Below are positions 12,101-23,123 of a DNA stretch of 64,000 bases, in pieces. Source of the stretch: Lonicera japonica (lineage: Eukaryota > Streptophyta > Magnoliopsida > Dipsacales > Caprifoliaceae); assembly GCA_021464415.1 (NCBI GenBank), contig JAKCWG010000727.1:1-64000 (forward strand). The letters are read 5' to 3'. The translations under genes were made by a program, and so were the position numbers. Within the stretch, counting starts at the first letter, position 1. The number at the start of each line of letters is the position of its first letter. Under the pieces are notes generated by a model. That model saw only the letters and a program-made list of their open reading frames with translations. It did no database searches and was not told where the DNA came from.

Positions 12101-12364
12101 TGCAAATATAAGAAGTGATTTAAAGTTTTTTTTTTTTTTTAAAAAAAAGATTATTTAACTACCACCACTGTCAACCAAACAACCGCAAAACATCTTATTT
12201 GCATGGATCACTCTTACATTGAAAACAAAATGCATTGTATCGTGTTTTCAACGAAGGAACGAAACGCGTTCATTAACTTATACATGTACAAAAATCATTA
12301 GTTACATAATTGTGTATCGCAAGTGGACCTTAGTCCCAACTTTTTTTCTTCTTTGAAATAGGGC
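12101..12364. other. Spacer, nothing recognised
   Basis: AT-rich, with a homopolymer T run followed by A run at about 12128-12148. No ORF, RNA or repeat structure is apparent. Confidence 0.6.
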
Positions 12365-13882
12365 ATTCTATATGGGAGTATCATCTCTAGAAGTACTACC
12401 AGCAGGAAAATTATGCACATTCCGAGGGAAGTTCCTAAAGCTAGATGTCCAAACAGGAGCAATTTTATGGCGAACTTATACGCTACCAGATAACGGTGGC
12501 CAATTGGAAGTTTACGCAGGTGCAGCTATATGGGGAAGCAGCCCCACCATTGATATTATTAGGAATCTCGTTTTTGTTGCAACTTGAAATCTTTACATCT
12601 ACCTCAGGTCCAGCAGTGTCAAGACAAGCAAAATAATCAAACCAAACGGACCAGTCCAGATCAGTGCATTGGATCAGATATTCATTTCAATTCAATTTTG
12701 GCTTTTGATATGAGTTCTGGGAGGATCAGATGGTCTAGGCAGATGAGAGGATATGGCGTTTTCTATTTTGCGTTTTTAGATTCTAATAACAAGGATTGTC
12801 CCACTGGACCTACCTTGGACGCGGATTTCGCAAAGTTTCCGATGCTGCTGAAAATTATTTCATATGGAAGGCCGTGTGATGTGGCGGTTGCAGTGCAGAA
12901 GAGCGGCTTTGTTTGGGCTCTAGACTGCGACAATGGTGACAAAGTTTGGTTTAATGGAAGGGGCTATGGTCTGTTTTTCATATTTTGAATCCAGAATATT
13001 GAATACTGAAGTTTGAATGCTTAATTCAAAACCTAACCTCTATAAGTTTGATTGTATTTAAATATGAATGCTGAATACATGACATTTTATAGTTGTACCC
13101 TTTTCCTTATGATATACATCAGTACCTAATGATTGAAAATAATAGAGATACCACTGGAATATAATTTAACTAAAATTAAATTTAAGATTCAACACAAAAG
13201 ATGTCTTAATTAACAGGCTTCCATTCAGCATTTAGAGGCAAACACCACCTTAGTTTGTAATGTTCTTTTTGCATCATAAAGGAAATCACAAATTAGTTTG
13301 ATCAAACTCCTATTTTTTGGTATGAACAGGCAATAATTCTTTTACGTTTCTTGTATTGGCAGGACCAGGAGGAAAGGAGGGAGGAGGGATATGGAGTGCA
13401 GCCTCAGACGGGAGAAGTGTCTACAAAAATATACCAACACCGAAAGAGTTCGCTTCCCCCTTGCACCGTCTTCCAAAACAACAACAGCTGGAGCATGGGT
13501 GGCTCTTGATACAAATTCTGGGGAGATTGTTTGGTCCACAGCAAATCCTAGTGAGGACACCTCGCTGGGGCCTGTTTCAGTAGTCAATGGAGTTCTTTTT
13601 GCGGCTTCTGTGGGTTCGAATGGCCCCCTCTATGCAATGGACGCCAATAATGGGGCTATTTTGTGGATGAACAACACTGGGGCTACTATTTATGTGGGAG
13701 TACTAGCAAGTTACTGATGCATTTACCATGGAAATGGATATACAACGGGTCTAGCAAAATTTCACGTAACTTGGACAGGAGGAAATTCACTCTTGGCCTT
13801 CTGTGTTATATGAAGTTGGGAAAGAAGATAAAAATGATTAATGTTTTTCATTTCAATAAAGGGAGTGTAAGTAAGTAAATAC
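12365..13882 (+). pseudogene. Polyvinylalcohol-dehydrogenase-like (PQQ repeat protein) pseudogene
   Basis: Three plus-strand blocks together resemble the middle and C-terminal part of plant polyvinylalcohol dehydrogenase-like proteins, which form a beta-propeller of PQQ/quinoprotein repeats. Block one (12372-12587) contains LDVQTGAILWRTY and GAAIWGSSPTIDIIRNLVFVAT. Block two (about 12600-12970) contains DQCIGSDIHFNSILAFDMSS and VAVQKSGFVWALDCDNGDKV. Block three (13362-13850) contains AGAWVALDTNSGEIVWSTAN and NGPLYAMDANNGAILWMNNT. A GGA to TGA change at 12585-12587 stops the frame right after VFVAT; further frameshifts lie near 12600 and 13400, and a stop at 13715-13717. An intron of about 0.4 kb (acceptor TTGGCAG at 13362) is kept, so this is a decayed duplicate, not a retrocopy. 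The N-terminal part is missing. It lies between MIR395 copies 1 and 2. Confidence 0.88.
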
Positions 13883-14061
13883 ATGTTAATTTCTTTGAAT
13901 GTCGGATTGACATACAAAGAAGGTAACACAAAATACATCATCTCCTAAGTAACTTTCTGTCTTAAACTTCAAAACAGTAAAAGTAAGAAACAAGCTTACA
14001 GTCTTAACAACAGGGAGATTGATAAGATGGTCACCAATCCCTTCATGAATAATTACCCGTA
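13883..14061. other. Spacer downstream of MIR395 copy 2
   Basis: Mostly non-coding. On the minus strand about 14057-13998 can be read as VIIHEGIGDHLINLPVVKT followed by a GTAAGC donor-like site, which looks like a lone exon remnant, but I do not recognise it. Confidence 0.3.
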
Positions 14062-14192
14062 CCAAATGAGCCCGGGAGTTCCCCCAAACACTTCAGTAGA
14101 GAGTTAGAAATTCTGTATATATGCATGTGAAGACATATACATAGATTACTCCCCAATGAAGTGGTCAAGGGAACTCTGGGGGACACCTGGTC
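14062..14192 (-). ncRNA. MIR395: MIR395 precursor, copy 2
   Basis: The minus-strand 3' arm carries the canonical 21-nt miR395 (plus 14096 down to 14076; begins CTGAAGTGTTTGGGGGAACT). The 5' arm (14176-14155) reads GAGTTCCCTTGACCACTTCA and pairs with it apart from one mismatch and wobbles. Pairing extends outward (GACCAGGTGTCCCCCAGAG against CTCCCGGGCTCATTTGG). The loop is about 58 nt. The locus is head to head with MIR395 copy 3, 725 bp away, so the two probably share a bidirectional promoter. Function as for the family: sulfate-starvation control of ATP sulfurylase and sulfate transporter transcripts. Confidence 0.94.
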
Positions 14193-14917
14193 ATCATCTG
14201 TATGTTTCATCTTTCTAGCTTTCTTAATTTTTTCTATTTTATTTGGTGAAATTATCTTTGGCTTCGCCCGAGTACTTATAATGTATGCTCCATCTGGGCT
14301 GTAAATCTTAGCACAAAAAAAATCAATTTGAGAGAGTATAAATCCTTTGGCAATGAACCTAGTCTTGAATATGGGTTGAATGAAAGGCACATGTTTATTT
14401 TGTTGTGGAAGGTAGAGAATATTAACTAGAAAGATGGGTGGCCATATGTGTGCCAACTTTTATTGCTCTATCTTCTTAAAAGCCTTTCATTTTCAGTTGT
14501 TCTTTTCACATAATCTTAACCAGGAACTGGTATATTCCTCATTGAAAATTCAAAAAGGGCTTTTTGTAAAATACCAATCCTAGAATGGAAAATTTTCACC
14601 AAGTTGATTAAAGATGGTTGAAGGATATATCTTTTGTATCCATGAAAAAGATAGGTCTGAGATATGAAGAAGATAAAAGTATCTATAACCAGTTGCTTCA
14701 ATGTCATTCATTATGTATTCTTCATTTGGTACACAATTCTGACTAGATTCAAGATGAAAAAATAAAGAGATGTTGGAATCTGAAATCATTATGCACGACT
14801 CTTCCTTTATTCTGTTCTCTATATATAAGTATGTGCATTCACCATAGCCCATTGTATCAATAGTAGGTTTGCTGTCTTTCAAATTAACATGCAGCAAAAG
14901 TTTAAGATGATGAAAAT
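14193..14917. promoter_or_regulatory. Shared intergenic promoter region of the divergent MIR395 pair
   Basis: This 725-bp gap separates two MIR395 hairpins transcribed away from each other. It holds a TATATAAG at 14822-14829 suited to the plus-strand gene, the TGAACCTAGTC motif (14354-14364, within ATGAACCT) and a near copy on the other strand at about 14744-14754. The block 14280-14460 is duplicated at about 25025-25190 without a hairpin. Short ORFs here on the minus strand have no recognisable product. Confidence 0.6.
14822..14829 (+). promoter_or_regulatory. Candidate TATA box of MIR395 copy 3
   Basis: TATATAAG lies about 90 bp upstream of the hairpin base, which puts a transcription start at roughly 14855. 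This is a motif match and spacing argument only. Confidence 0.55.
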
Positions 14918-15056
14918 GGAGCGTCAAGTGCCCCCTGGAGTTTCCCTGATCACTTCATTGGGACTCTCTTGACGCCATTTATATATATTTAGAGAGAGAG
15001 AGAGAGGAGTACTGAAGTGTTTGGGGGAACTCTGGGTGCCACCTGGCAGTGATTAT
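14918..15056 (+). ncRNA. MIR395: MIR395 precursor, copy 3
   Basis: The plus-strand 3' arm 15012-15032 is the canonical 21-nt miR395 (begins CTGAAGTGTTTGGGGGAACT). The 5' arm 14938-14961 reads GAGTTTCCCTGATCACTTCA and pairs with one clear mismatch plus wobbles. The flanks pair further (GTGCCCCCTGGAG with CTCTGGGTGCCACCTGG). The loop holds an (AG)n run at 14990-15006, so its length may vary among alleles. Same mature sequence as copies 1 and 2, different star sequence. It diverges from copy 2. Confidence 0.94.
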
Positions 15057-15763
15057 GGTATTCTCTTCTTCAGGTAAGTTAAATCCCTCATAGTTTGTAG
15101 CATTCGCCAGCCTAGTATTTATACATGCTGCAATGGGCCAGTTTCAGCTAGCTTTGCTGTTTGTTACTAAAATTATTTTCTTGAAAAAATTACAGCATAC
15201 TTGCATGCAGGGCCTCCAAATTAGTATGACTCACAGGTCAAGGGTTCAACCCTTCCCATCCCCGGCACAAGAATATGCTAGAATCAGACTGGTTAAGTTT
15301 GCAGTTATATTTCTCTTTCGTTCAAATTTATTTATTTATTTTCGTTGAACAATTCCACTCTTTTTAATCCGATCAGATGGAATTTTTATTCTTTAGCCAT
15401 TGATACAAAAGTAGACTAAATGCAAAAGCTTAGGCCATCCTTTAAGTTAATAGCCAAAAACATTTATAGGACAGCCTAAAAATGGCATTCGAGTTTTTAC
15501 TTCTGCATAGCTAGCTAGTAGCAGTTGGGCACAATGACTTAGAGTGAGTGGTCCAACACTTCTAAGACTCATAGCTCCACAAACATAAGCCTAATATAAA
15601 ATGTAATTTAGCCAATCGATATGTTAGAGAAATATTTCATTGAGTAATATACTTCATAAATTTGAATGTTGATGGAAACAACTAGGGTGGACTAAGAATT
15701 AGACAATGCCCCCTTCTAATACAGTGAGTGTGTTGAAACTGTCAATAGTTCTTCTATAATCAA
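15057..15763. other. Spacer, possible tRNA-like repeat remnant
   Basis: Non-coding. GGTCAAGGGTTCAACCCTTC at about 15236-15255 contains a B-box-like core within a palindrome, but there is no A box at the right distance, so a SINE call is not made. The ORF 15133-15348 is not recognisable. Confidence 0.4.
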
Positions 15764-16074
15764 TTATAAAAAGGGTGATTTTGTTTCTATCCGCCATATC
15801 CTATAGTTAATCCACCCTTAAATCATGAAAATTTTGAACCAAGTTTCACAATATTACCCTTTTCAAAATTGATAATTATATCCACCGATTAAAATTTAAT
15901 TATAATTGTATCAATTTAGATTTGATTTTAATTAAGATTCCTAATCCAAATATAATTCATTTTTAATTTATTTCATATTTACCTTTCAAATATAATTCTT
16001 TTTAATTTATTTAACATTATTTGTTTAATTCCTTTTTAATTTATTTCACATAAAAACCACAAGTTACACCAAGT

Positions 16075-16262
16075 GCAGGTTAGCACTCAGCAATTTACCA
16101 AATGAGGCATACGAGAAGGATTGGGATGTGATAATTATTGATGGACCAAGGGGGTACTACTCCGGGAAGGATGTCAGTGACATTCTCGGCAGCAGTGATG
16201 GCGAGGCCTAGAACGCAGCCTGGGGTAACGCAGGAGGCTTTGGCATTTTGAGATTCCTCCTA
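16075..16262 (+). pseudogene. DUF579 (glucuronoxylan methyltransferase/IRX15-like) fragment
   Basis: The frame starting [20 protein letters not shown], then DGPRGYYS, matches the family motif around the SAM-binding region of DUF579 proteins (glucuronoxylan 4-O-methyltransferases and IRX15, Golgi xylan biosynthesis). A one-base shift after GYY moves the rest to another frame, which reads [20 protein letters not shown] then GVT, the next conserved block. The fragment then ends at a stop. Only about 60 of roughly 290 residues remain, and the frame is broken, so no enzyme is made. It is cargo of the Pack-MULE. Confidence 0.88.
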
Positions 16263-17639
16263 CTGCTGCATTAAACGGTTGCTTTTGCTAAATTCAGCTG
16301 CAATTTTTTTTTTCATGGGAAATTATTGGCACAGTTATTACCACTCTAAATAGTTACTGTAGCATTCTGACATGATTTTATTATAATTTTTATGTATTTT
16401 TTGGAGTGAGAATAGAACGTTGTTAGTTTTAATGTGATTTTAATAGATATTTTGTGTTACTTATTGCTATAGTTTTGCCTTTTTTGCTTAACTGGATGAG
16501 TGTTTTTCCCTTTGTACTTCGATAAGTGATTGTCTTTGTATCGTACTTTCAAAGGTGTAAGTATTTGTTAGAATGTCGTTGAGAACGTCCTAGAGCTGAT
16601 ATTATTGCAATGCTCTATATAATAGGATCATGCATGATATATAGTTGAAATTTGAAAAGTTTGTTACGATTAATTACTGGCACGTGATACCATCAATGCA
16701 TGGATTGCACCACGTGTTTGCACTCAACACTAATAAACATATAGAGCTTATTTTGATGCAAGTTTTCGAGTACGTATACTAATACTGTCTCATCTTTGTT
16801 ATGCTTATAACAAGTGGCAAAATAATATATAAATTCCTTTGTGATGCTTTATATGGATGGGATGATTAAAGCTCCAAGAGAGACTTCAGTTCTTTTTTCC
16901 CTTCGTTGTAAGCTTATGTAGCATTCTAATCTTTCTTTGCACTTTGTATGGTTATGTAGCATTAATTCTAAGAGTGATTTCTTAAGTATGTGTATACAGT
17001 GATACCAACATACTCATCAGTCATCATTTATTTTTTCGTTCTGTCACTGTGTTTCTTAAAACTTTTAACTTAAAAACAACAATTTTCCTTTTGTATACAT
17101 GTCAAATAATACAATACGTCCAACTAATAGCCAGGAAATCTGGAGTCACAAACTAGGCGAGCTAATTAATCTCTTGAAATTTGTGATACCAGTTTTGATT
17201 ATCGTAGCTAAAGTAATTTCATGGCACGGCTAGTAGTGGTTCAATTTTATGTTTTAGCATTCAACTAGCTAGTGAACGAGGAGTGCTAGAATACAAAAGT
17301 AAAAGTGTGAACCACTGCGTATTGAGTGCTTGAATAATAATTTCAATCATGTATTTCACATAAGCATTTGGCAAATTGAGTTTGAACCAAAACAAAAAGG
17401 AAAGTAATCACTTTTCAATAATTGGCTGAGAACATAAAATAGGAAAAATAGAGAATAAGAGGGTATAATTCCTATCACATTTTGCATATTACAACTCATA
17501 CTCAGAACAAAACCACTATTTTTGTTACAAATACAAGATTTAGAGTTGGCAAAGCAAGGCTAGGAGGCTGATGAATAGCAGCCCGAGCTAAGTTGGCTTA
17601 AATACAGGGGATACCCTTCTCCTAACAAGATCCTAGATC

Positions 17640-18761
17640 TGTTCAACTAATAAAAATGATGCTTCACTATCAAAATTGGCTTCCTCCATTTGTTGCTGCA
17701 ACTGTAAATACAAGCTTATATATGACTCACTTCAGAAAAACATATAAAAATTTCAATAAGAAGAATTTTACATGAAAATTAAAGAACATGGGATGGGGTG
17801 GGGGTAAGAACACAATTGATTTGCTGTACTTTTTAGTCTTTTTTTTCCTTTTTATGGAAACGATATAATAGTTATCCCCTTATTTCTTCCTTTGACTAGT
17901 TTTATTCAAAAAGGAAAGATGCAAAACAATGAACATTGTTAATACTCTAATTAGGAATTTAGAATCAAAGATCATAGAAGCCATCAAGAATTGGCTTTGA
18001 CTTAAATTAATCATATATATAGAAGCAGCTCAAATTGCTTTACCAACTTACTAGAAAAGTAAGGTAGAAAATAAATTCCATATTCAAGAAGATGACTGTT
18101 TAATTTTAATCAAATTCAGCTTAAGAGGTAGAGATGGATTAAAATTAAGCATTCAGAGGCAGAATAGTGTGTTTAATGCTTAATTTAACTTTTTTAAATT
18201 TTTTATTCCAACAGTACCCGTATTCTTTTTATTCGTTAATTATTGATCTAGAATAAATAAGGGTAAAAATTATACAATACCATACTAAGCAATCATCAAT
18301 GTTTAGTCAGCAATCCGAGAGAATGAATGAGGAATTATAATTATTTACATGTTTATCATTTACAGCATCAGCAATCCGCTTTTTCACATCTGAAAGTTAA
18401 TTTTAAAAAAAGAAAAAAAAAAGAAAGGATATTTCAATTCAAAAGAGGGAAAAAAGAAAGTTGAGAAGATACGAGAAGAAACAAAAGATCGAGAAAAAGT
18501 AAATAATTAATAATAACCAGGGTGTGAAGTTAGAAAAGAGAATCGATTATAGAGATGAAGTAACTGGTCTATCGATAACATACCAGAACTCTGGTACTCC
18601 ATTGATGATTCTGAGTTTGATATCTTCTCTTTTTTAAAAGGTATATGTGGCCTGATTTTTTCCATTTTTAAGAGAGGAGAGGAGAGCTGTAAGTTGTAGT
18701 CATGGTGTAGAGTCGCCTGAGTAGACAACGTCGTTTGGGTGGATGTTTGCCCATAGGCCAT
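17640..18761 (-). pseudogene. Captured multi-exon host gene fragment of unknown family in the Pack-MULE
   Basis: Minus strand. Exon one runs from an ATG at 18761 to about 18528 and contains QSSGMLSIDQLLHLYNRFSF and LTSHP. A donor G|GTTATT follows. Exon two begins after TTTCAG at about 18387 and reads, in phase with exon one, DVKKRIADA. A third piece at about 17705-17640, after TTTACAG, reads LQQQMEEANFDSEASFLLVE then a stop. The splice phase fits between exons one and two, so the gene structure was kept when captured. I do not recognise the family with confidence. Whether the fragment is transcribed cannot be seen. Confidence 0.55.
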
Positions 18762-19348
18762 TTGTTCTGCATGTGGTCGTGTCAGCTATGTGTGTCACTA
18801 ATAGGCCGGTCTACTCAACATCTTCAACTGAGGGTGACTGTATTATTGAAATCCTAAATGAAGAATAAGAAGATAAAGTTTTAGGATTTATGATAGGGGC
18901 GTACCAAATAAAGAAGACAAAGAAAGCGAGGGTGGGCTTTCTTGATATAGTGCTTAACTTATGAGGAAGGATGAGACAGTGGGACTAGGGGGAAAGAGGG
19001 ACATCGGGTATTCAGTAAAAAAGATGGAAGAAGACAGTTAAAAATTAGAACCGAAAAGAGTAAGGGGTTAGTTTTAGTTTTTGTTATTTTACTTCAAAGT
19101 TAATTAGGATTTTCCCATTACTTAATAATATTAGAAACCCAATTTTTAAAGTGGTTGTACTTATTAATTTAGTGGATATTTTAATATTAAATTATTATTC
19201 AAAATAATATTTATAAAATTAAATTAATAATATTTTTTGTCTATTTGTCCACGCTCACGGATTAACTTAATAGGCAATGTGGATTAACTTAATAGCGCGG
19301 ATTAACTACAAGATATGGTGGATGAAAACAAAATCACCCTTATAAAAA

Positions 19349-20880
19349 GTCGTAGCGGTCCTTTTATCCTTCTCTACTTCTTTTTAGTTATGGACAATGC
19401 TATTGCAGAAGTAAGTACTTGTTAGTTAGTTTATTAATAATACGACTAATTGACATGTACTTTAAGCTTCAATTCGCCTATTTATGGTGGTTAAGAGTCC
19501 AAGTACACCCACTGGTATTAGGATTGCCTTCTAGCATTATATAATATGTAATATATATATATATATATATATAATTGCTAAAAATTAAATTATAGAATAA
19601 AAATTCAACTATTTTAAAGTAGGGGCTATTGAAATGCATTACATTTTATATAATATATCTATATATATAATAATAGATATACTTATTGTTAAAAAATAAA
19701 TTATAAAATAAAAATAAAGGACATTACATAAATGGTGGTTATAATAAATCACATATGTTTAAAATCATTAGCTTAAGGTTAAACTTTTAATCAAGGACAA
19801 TTTTTTTTTTAATTTCAATTAATTAAGTTGAATTCCAATACTTGATTCAAGGATCACTTGATATTGCGCATGGACCAAACAAAATACTTTTGAAAAATTC
19901 TATAAGAAGAAAGGGATTTCACCTTTGTGGATCATGTAAAGGATCCATATGAGGAGATTAGGATTTGATAGCATCAAATTGCGATTTGGTCAGATTTTTT
20001 CAAATCCCGATGGGTTGCGGAAATCGATCGTTTTCACCAACGAAATGACATCTGATTGTCCTATTTTTACGAGAAAAATAATAACCTTGTGTTTCAAACA
20101 ATATATCCATAAATCAACCCGATCCAATGGTACAATAAAAAATTATGATTGATTTACGAATAGAGTACTGAAAAGCTCAATATCTTCTATCGTGTTCCTT
20201 TCGCCATCAAATCTTGCACTTAATGTAGGTTGCAGTCTCACCATTTTTTTCTCATATTGTCTTAACAAAACAAATCTTATTTTATGATAATTCTAGTCGC
20301 CATGAGAAGAGCCAAGGCCGGCGTATACATAAGGCTGTAATAAGGACCCTAAAGAGAAATAAGGGTTTGGCTTCCTATGAAAAAATGGAATCTTAATTCG
20401 ATTATAAATTATAATTCCTATACCAGGATGTAGATTCTGTCAATAATTAATACTTTTCATACATACAATGTCGTTACTAAAATCACAGAACTTATTGATC
20501 CATAAATGAATTTCACTATTAATGAGTCAAAATAACTAACACTACATATATATGTCTAGTAATTATTTCATGATTAAGAGCATAAGCAATCATAATAACC
20601 ATAAGATTCTAAATTGTTTTACATAGTCAATATAAAACCAATTAACCCAAACTAGCCTTGTTCAATACACACAAAGTGTACCAGCACAACGAGTTGAAAC
20701 TGTACTGTTTCTCGTAGTCAAGATAAAATAGTAAAACTTGTGCTACAATCCTACCGATAGGTGTCCAATTCCATCAAATATTGTGAACCAATAAACTTAT
20801 ATTTCACAATTTCTGATAATATGATCATCTATATGTAAGCTAAACTATCACAAGAAAATCAAATAAAAAGATAAATTTTC
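19349..20880. other. Spacer, AT-rich, nothing recognised
   Basis: Contains a long (TA)n microsatellite at about 19551-19573 and AT-rich sequence. The ORF 19949-20152 shows no recognisable motif. No RNA gene or terminal repeats were seen. Confidence 0.55.
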
Positions 20881-20882
20881 AC

Positions 20883-22410
20883 CACTGGCAATCGTAGCAC
20901 ATTAGATGGTACGAGTCCAAGTAATGGTCATTCATGCCACCAATCCCTAAGTGAAGTTAATAGTATCCTAAAATTTACCTCTGATGGCTTTTTACTCAAG
21001 CGATCACCATCATTTCAATTGAGATCATCTGGCACTATTACAATATCAAAGCATGCAAAAGGAACATCAAAGTCATTTAATGGTGGTACTCGGTCATTAG
21101 ATAAGGGCAAATCCTTTCTAATGTTGGTGCAAGTTTTAATCTTTGCCAATCTACTGAGGTAACTAAGGATAGTGAGGCAAATAATAATGATTGGAAAAGG
21201 GATTCACTTGATAAACCCAACCACCTCCCAGTAGCTGAAATAAAGGATTATGTGCCAGGCTTATTGTATGATATGTTCCAAAAAGTGGTTATTGCCTTGA
21301 GGAAAGCTGGACATGAAAATGATCGAAGCCTTAAAGATAAGGATGATGCTATTGAGGTAGATTTCTTTTTGCCTTGATGTTACAATTCTCTTGACATATG
21401 ATCTTATTTGTTTGAGTGTTTGGTTTCAATTTTTGTTCTTTAGATGAACTGGCAAAGCTTGCATAGGGCTAAGTAGGCTATAGCCTAGGTCAAATTTTGA
21501 GTTATATAACCACTAGTAGGCTTAATTTTAGTTCCATTTTATTGTCCAACACCAAATCTTTTACTTTATTTTCTTTTGAAACTCTCAATTTACTTCTTTA
21601 TATAATTATATGTTTCACCTATATATTTATTGTAATATTCTGATTATTACATCATTCTCAGTAATATGGGTTAGAATATATTTCTTTTTATTTTAAATTA
21701 TTTCTAATTCTCAATTAAGATCATTCTCAAATTAAGAATTGTTAATGTTCTCATTTTAAAGAAAGATTAAATCGAAGGAAATTGGGTTCTCAAGTATTAA
21801 ACCATGGTGAGGTGCCATTTTTTTTTTGCGAATTTAATTGCAGCCACGATTTGTTATTATCATGAGATATATCACATAATATTTAAGATGTTTCAAAAGA
21901 AGAAAGTATACTTTTATTGGGTTTGAAGGCAGATAGTAAGATTAAAATCAAAAGACCATGTTTTTAAAATTTGTATTGCTTTGGTTACTAATTTAACTTT
22001 GTATTATTTTGGTTACTAATTTATGGGTGCATTAAGGCAAAATTCTTTTTTGTTTTTTAAATAACAACTTGCATAATTTTAGTTAAGAAATAAATAAAAT
22101 AGTTAATTTTCTTGCGTGCATAGTCCTAGACTAAGAGTTCTTGTTAATAAAATTTATAAAAACATATGAACATTGATGTAATTTATTGGTAAAACTAATT
22201 ATTGTTTAACAATTTCATAGTCTTCAAATAAATATACCTAAAATTCTAACTTGAGAACAAAGAGCTATGCTACTAGCTCGCCCATATTTAAATTTCTGAT
22301 TCCGCCACTAAAATGTTAGCAAAGAAAATAGATACTTTAACTAAGGCAATGGATGTTGAGTCGAAGAAAATTAGAAGGGAGATAGCTTCCATGCACACGG
22401 ACATATTTTA
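20883..22410 (+). pseudogene. MAP70 (microtubule-associated protein 70) pseudogene fragment
   Basis: The first exon-like block (20883-21356) reads with the MAP70 C-terminal pattern: GTSPSNG, SDGFLLKRSPSFQLRSSG, HAKGTSKSFNGGTRSLDKGK, then after a frameshift near 21120 DYVPGLLYDMFQKVVIALRK and SLKDKDDAIE, ending at a GAG|GTAGAT donor. The second block (22312-22401) reads MLAKKIDTLTKAMDVESKKI then RREIASM, the coiled-coil that follows in MAP70 proteins. These plant proteins bind cortical microtubules. Here the frame is broken, the N-terminal exons are missing, and the intron contains an insert that removed the acceptor. It is a dead fragment. Confidence 0.82.
21457..22309. mobile_element. Unclassified insert in the MAP70 pseudogene intron
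   Basis: Between the two MAP70 blocks the sequence from GGGCTAAGTAGGCTATAGCC to GATTCCGCCACT is low-complexity and AT-rich. Its ends resemble the GGCGGAATCAGAAATTT and GGGC-type edges seen in many plant repeats, but I cannot define terminal repeats or a target duplication. Confidence 0.3.
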
Positions 22411-23123
22411 TGTAAGGTGCAATGTTCATTCTTATTTTATATTAGGTCTACTAGAAAATAGAAAAAAAAATGTAAATTAAAATGTCTAGCATAAAATTAA
22501 AAAGATATAACTTAATATGTCTGACATAAAATTAAAAAGATAATCTTAATATGTATGCCATAAAAGTAATTAAAAGAGTGTAACTTAATATGCTATTTGT
22601 TATTATGGGAGAATTGTGGTTCAGACATATTTGTAACTTCAGTCTCATATTATGTTTGGTTAATTTGAGACATTTACATCCTATTATTATTATTTTTTAA
22701 TAATTCTTGCATTTATCTTACTGTTTAAATTTTTTGTGATATGTGTTTGAATTGGTTTGAATTTATTTTCATTTATTTAATTTCGAATTTAATTGTGTAT
22801 TTATTTTCATGTATTATCTTTAAGAATGGTAGTATTATAATTCAACTTAACTAATTGAAATAATATAATTATTAATATTTTGTCCTTAATTAAAAAGTTG
22901 TCCTCTAAACTAACTAATTCGAATGAATTTGCTTTAATAAAAGATGAAAGTATTACATTTATCCTTTTAAAAAAACCAAATAAAAAATCAAGTGTTTTAA
23001 AGCAGGAGCGGAACTAGACCGTAGCCCAGTGGGGTCTAGCCTCCCCCAGAATTAACAAACCCACTCTTAAAAGTTTTAAACTTTGAATAGCCAAAGGAGA
23101 AGAAGAAATGGTCCATAACCGAA
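22411..23123. other. Spacer, nothing recognised
   Basis: AT-rich non-coding sequence with short direct repeats (TAAAATTAAAAAGATA at about 22493 and 22526). A GGAGCGGAACTAGACC stretch at 23008 resembles common repeat remnants. No gene seen. Confidence 0.5.

Larger units (their letters stand above)
15773..19339. mobile_element. Pack-MULE (Mutator-like element carrying host gene fragments)
   Basis: The left end GGGTGATTTTGTTTCTATCC and the reverse complement of the right end GGGTGATTTTGTTTTCATCC match, and the match continues (CCATATC..TAGTTAATCC) for about 43 bp. Perfect 9-bp target duplications TTATAAAAA flank it (15764-15772 and 19340-19348), as expected for Mutator-like elements. There is no MURA-type transposase. 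Instead, the interior holds a DUF579 fragment on the plus strand and spliced-looking exons of another gene on the minus strand, which defines a Pack-MULE. Confidence 0.9.

Noticed and set aside
15236..15255. B-box-like GGGTTCAACCC as a tRNA or SINE
   Set aside because: The core is just a palindrome and no A box lies at a suitable distance.
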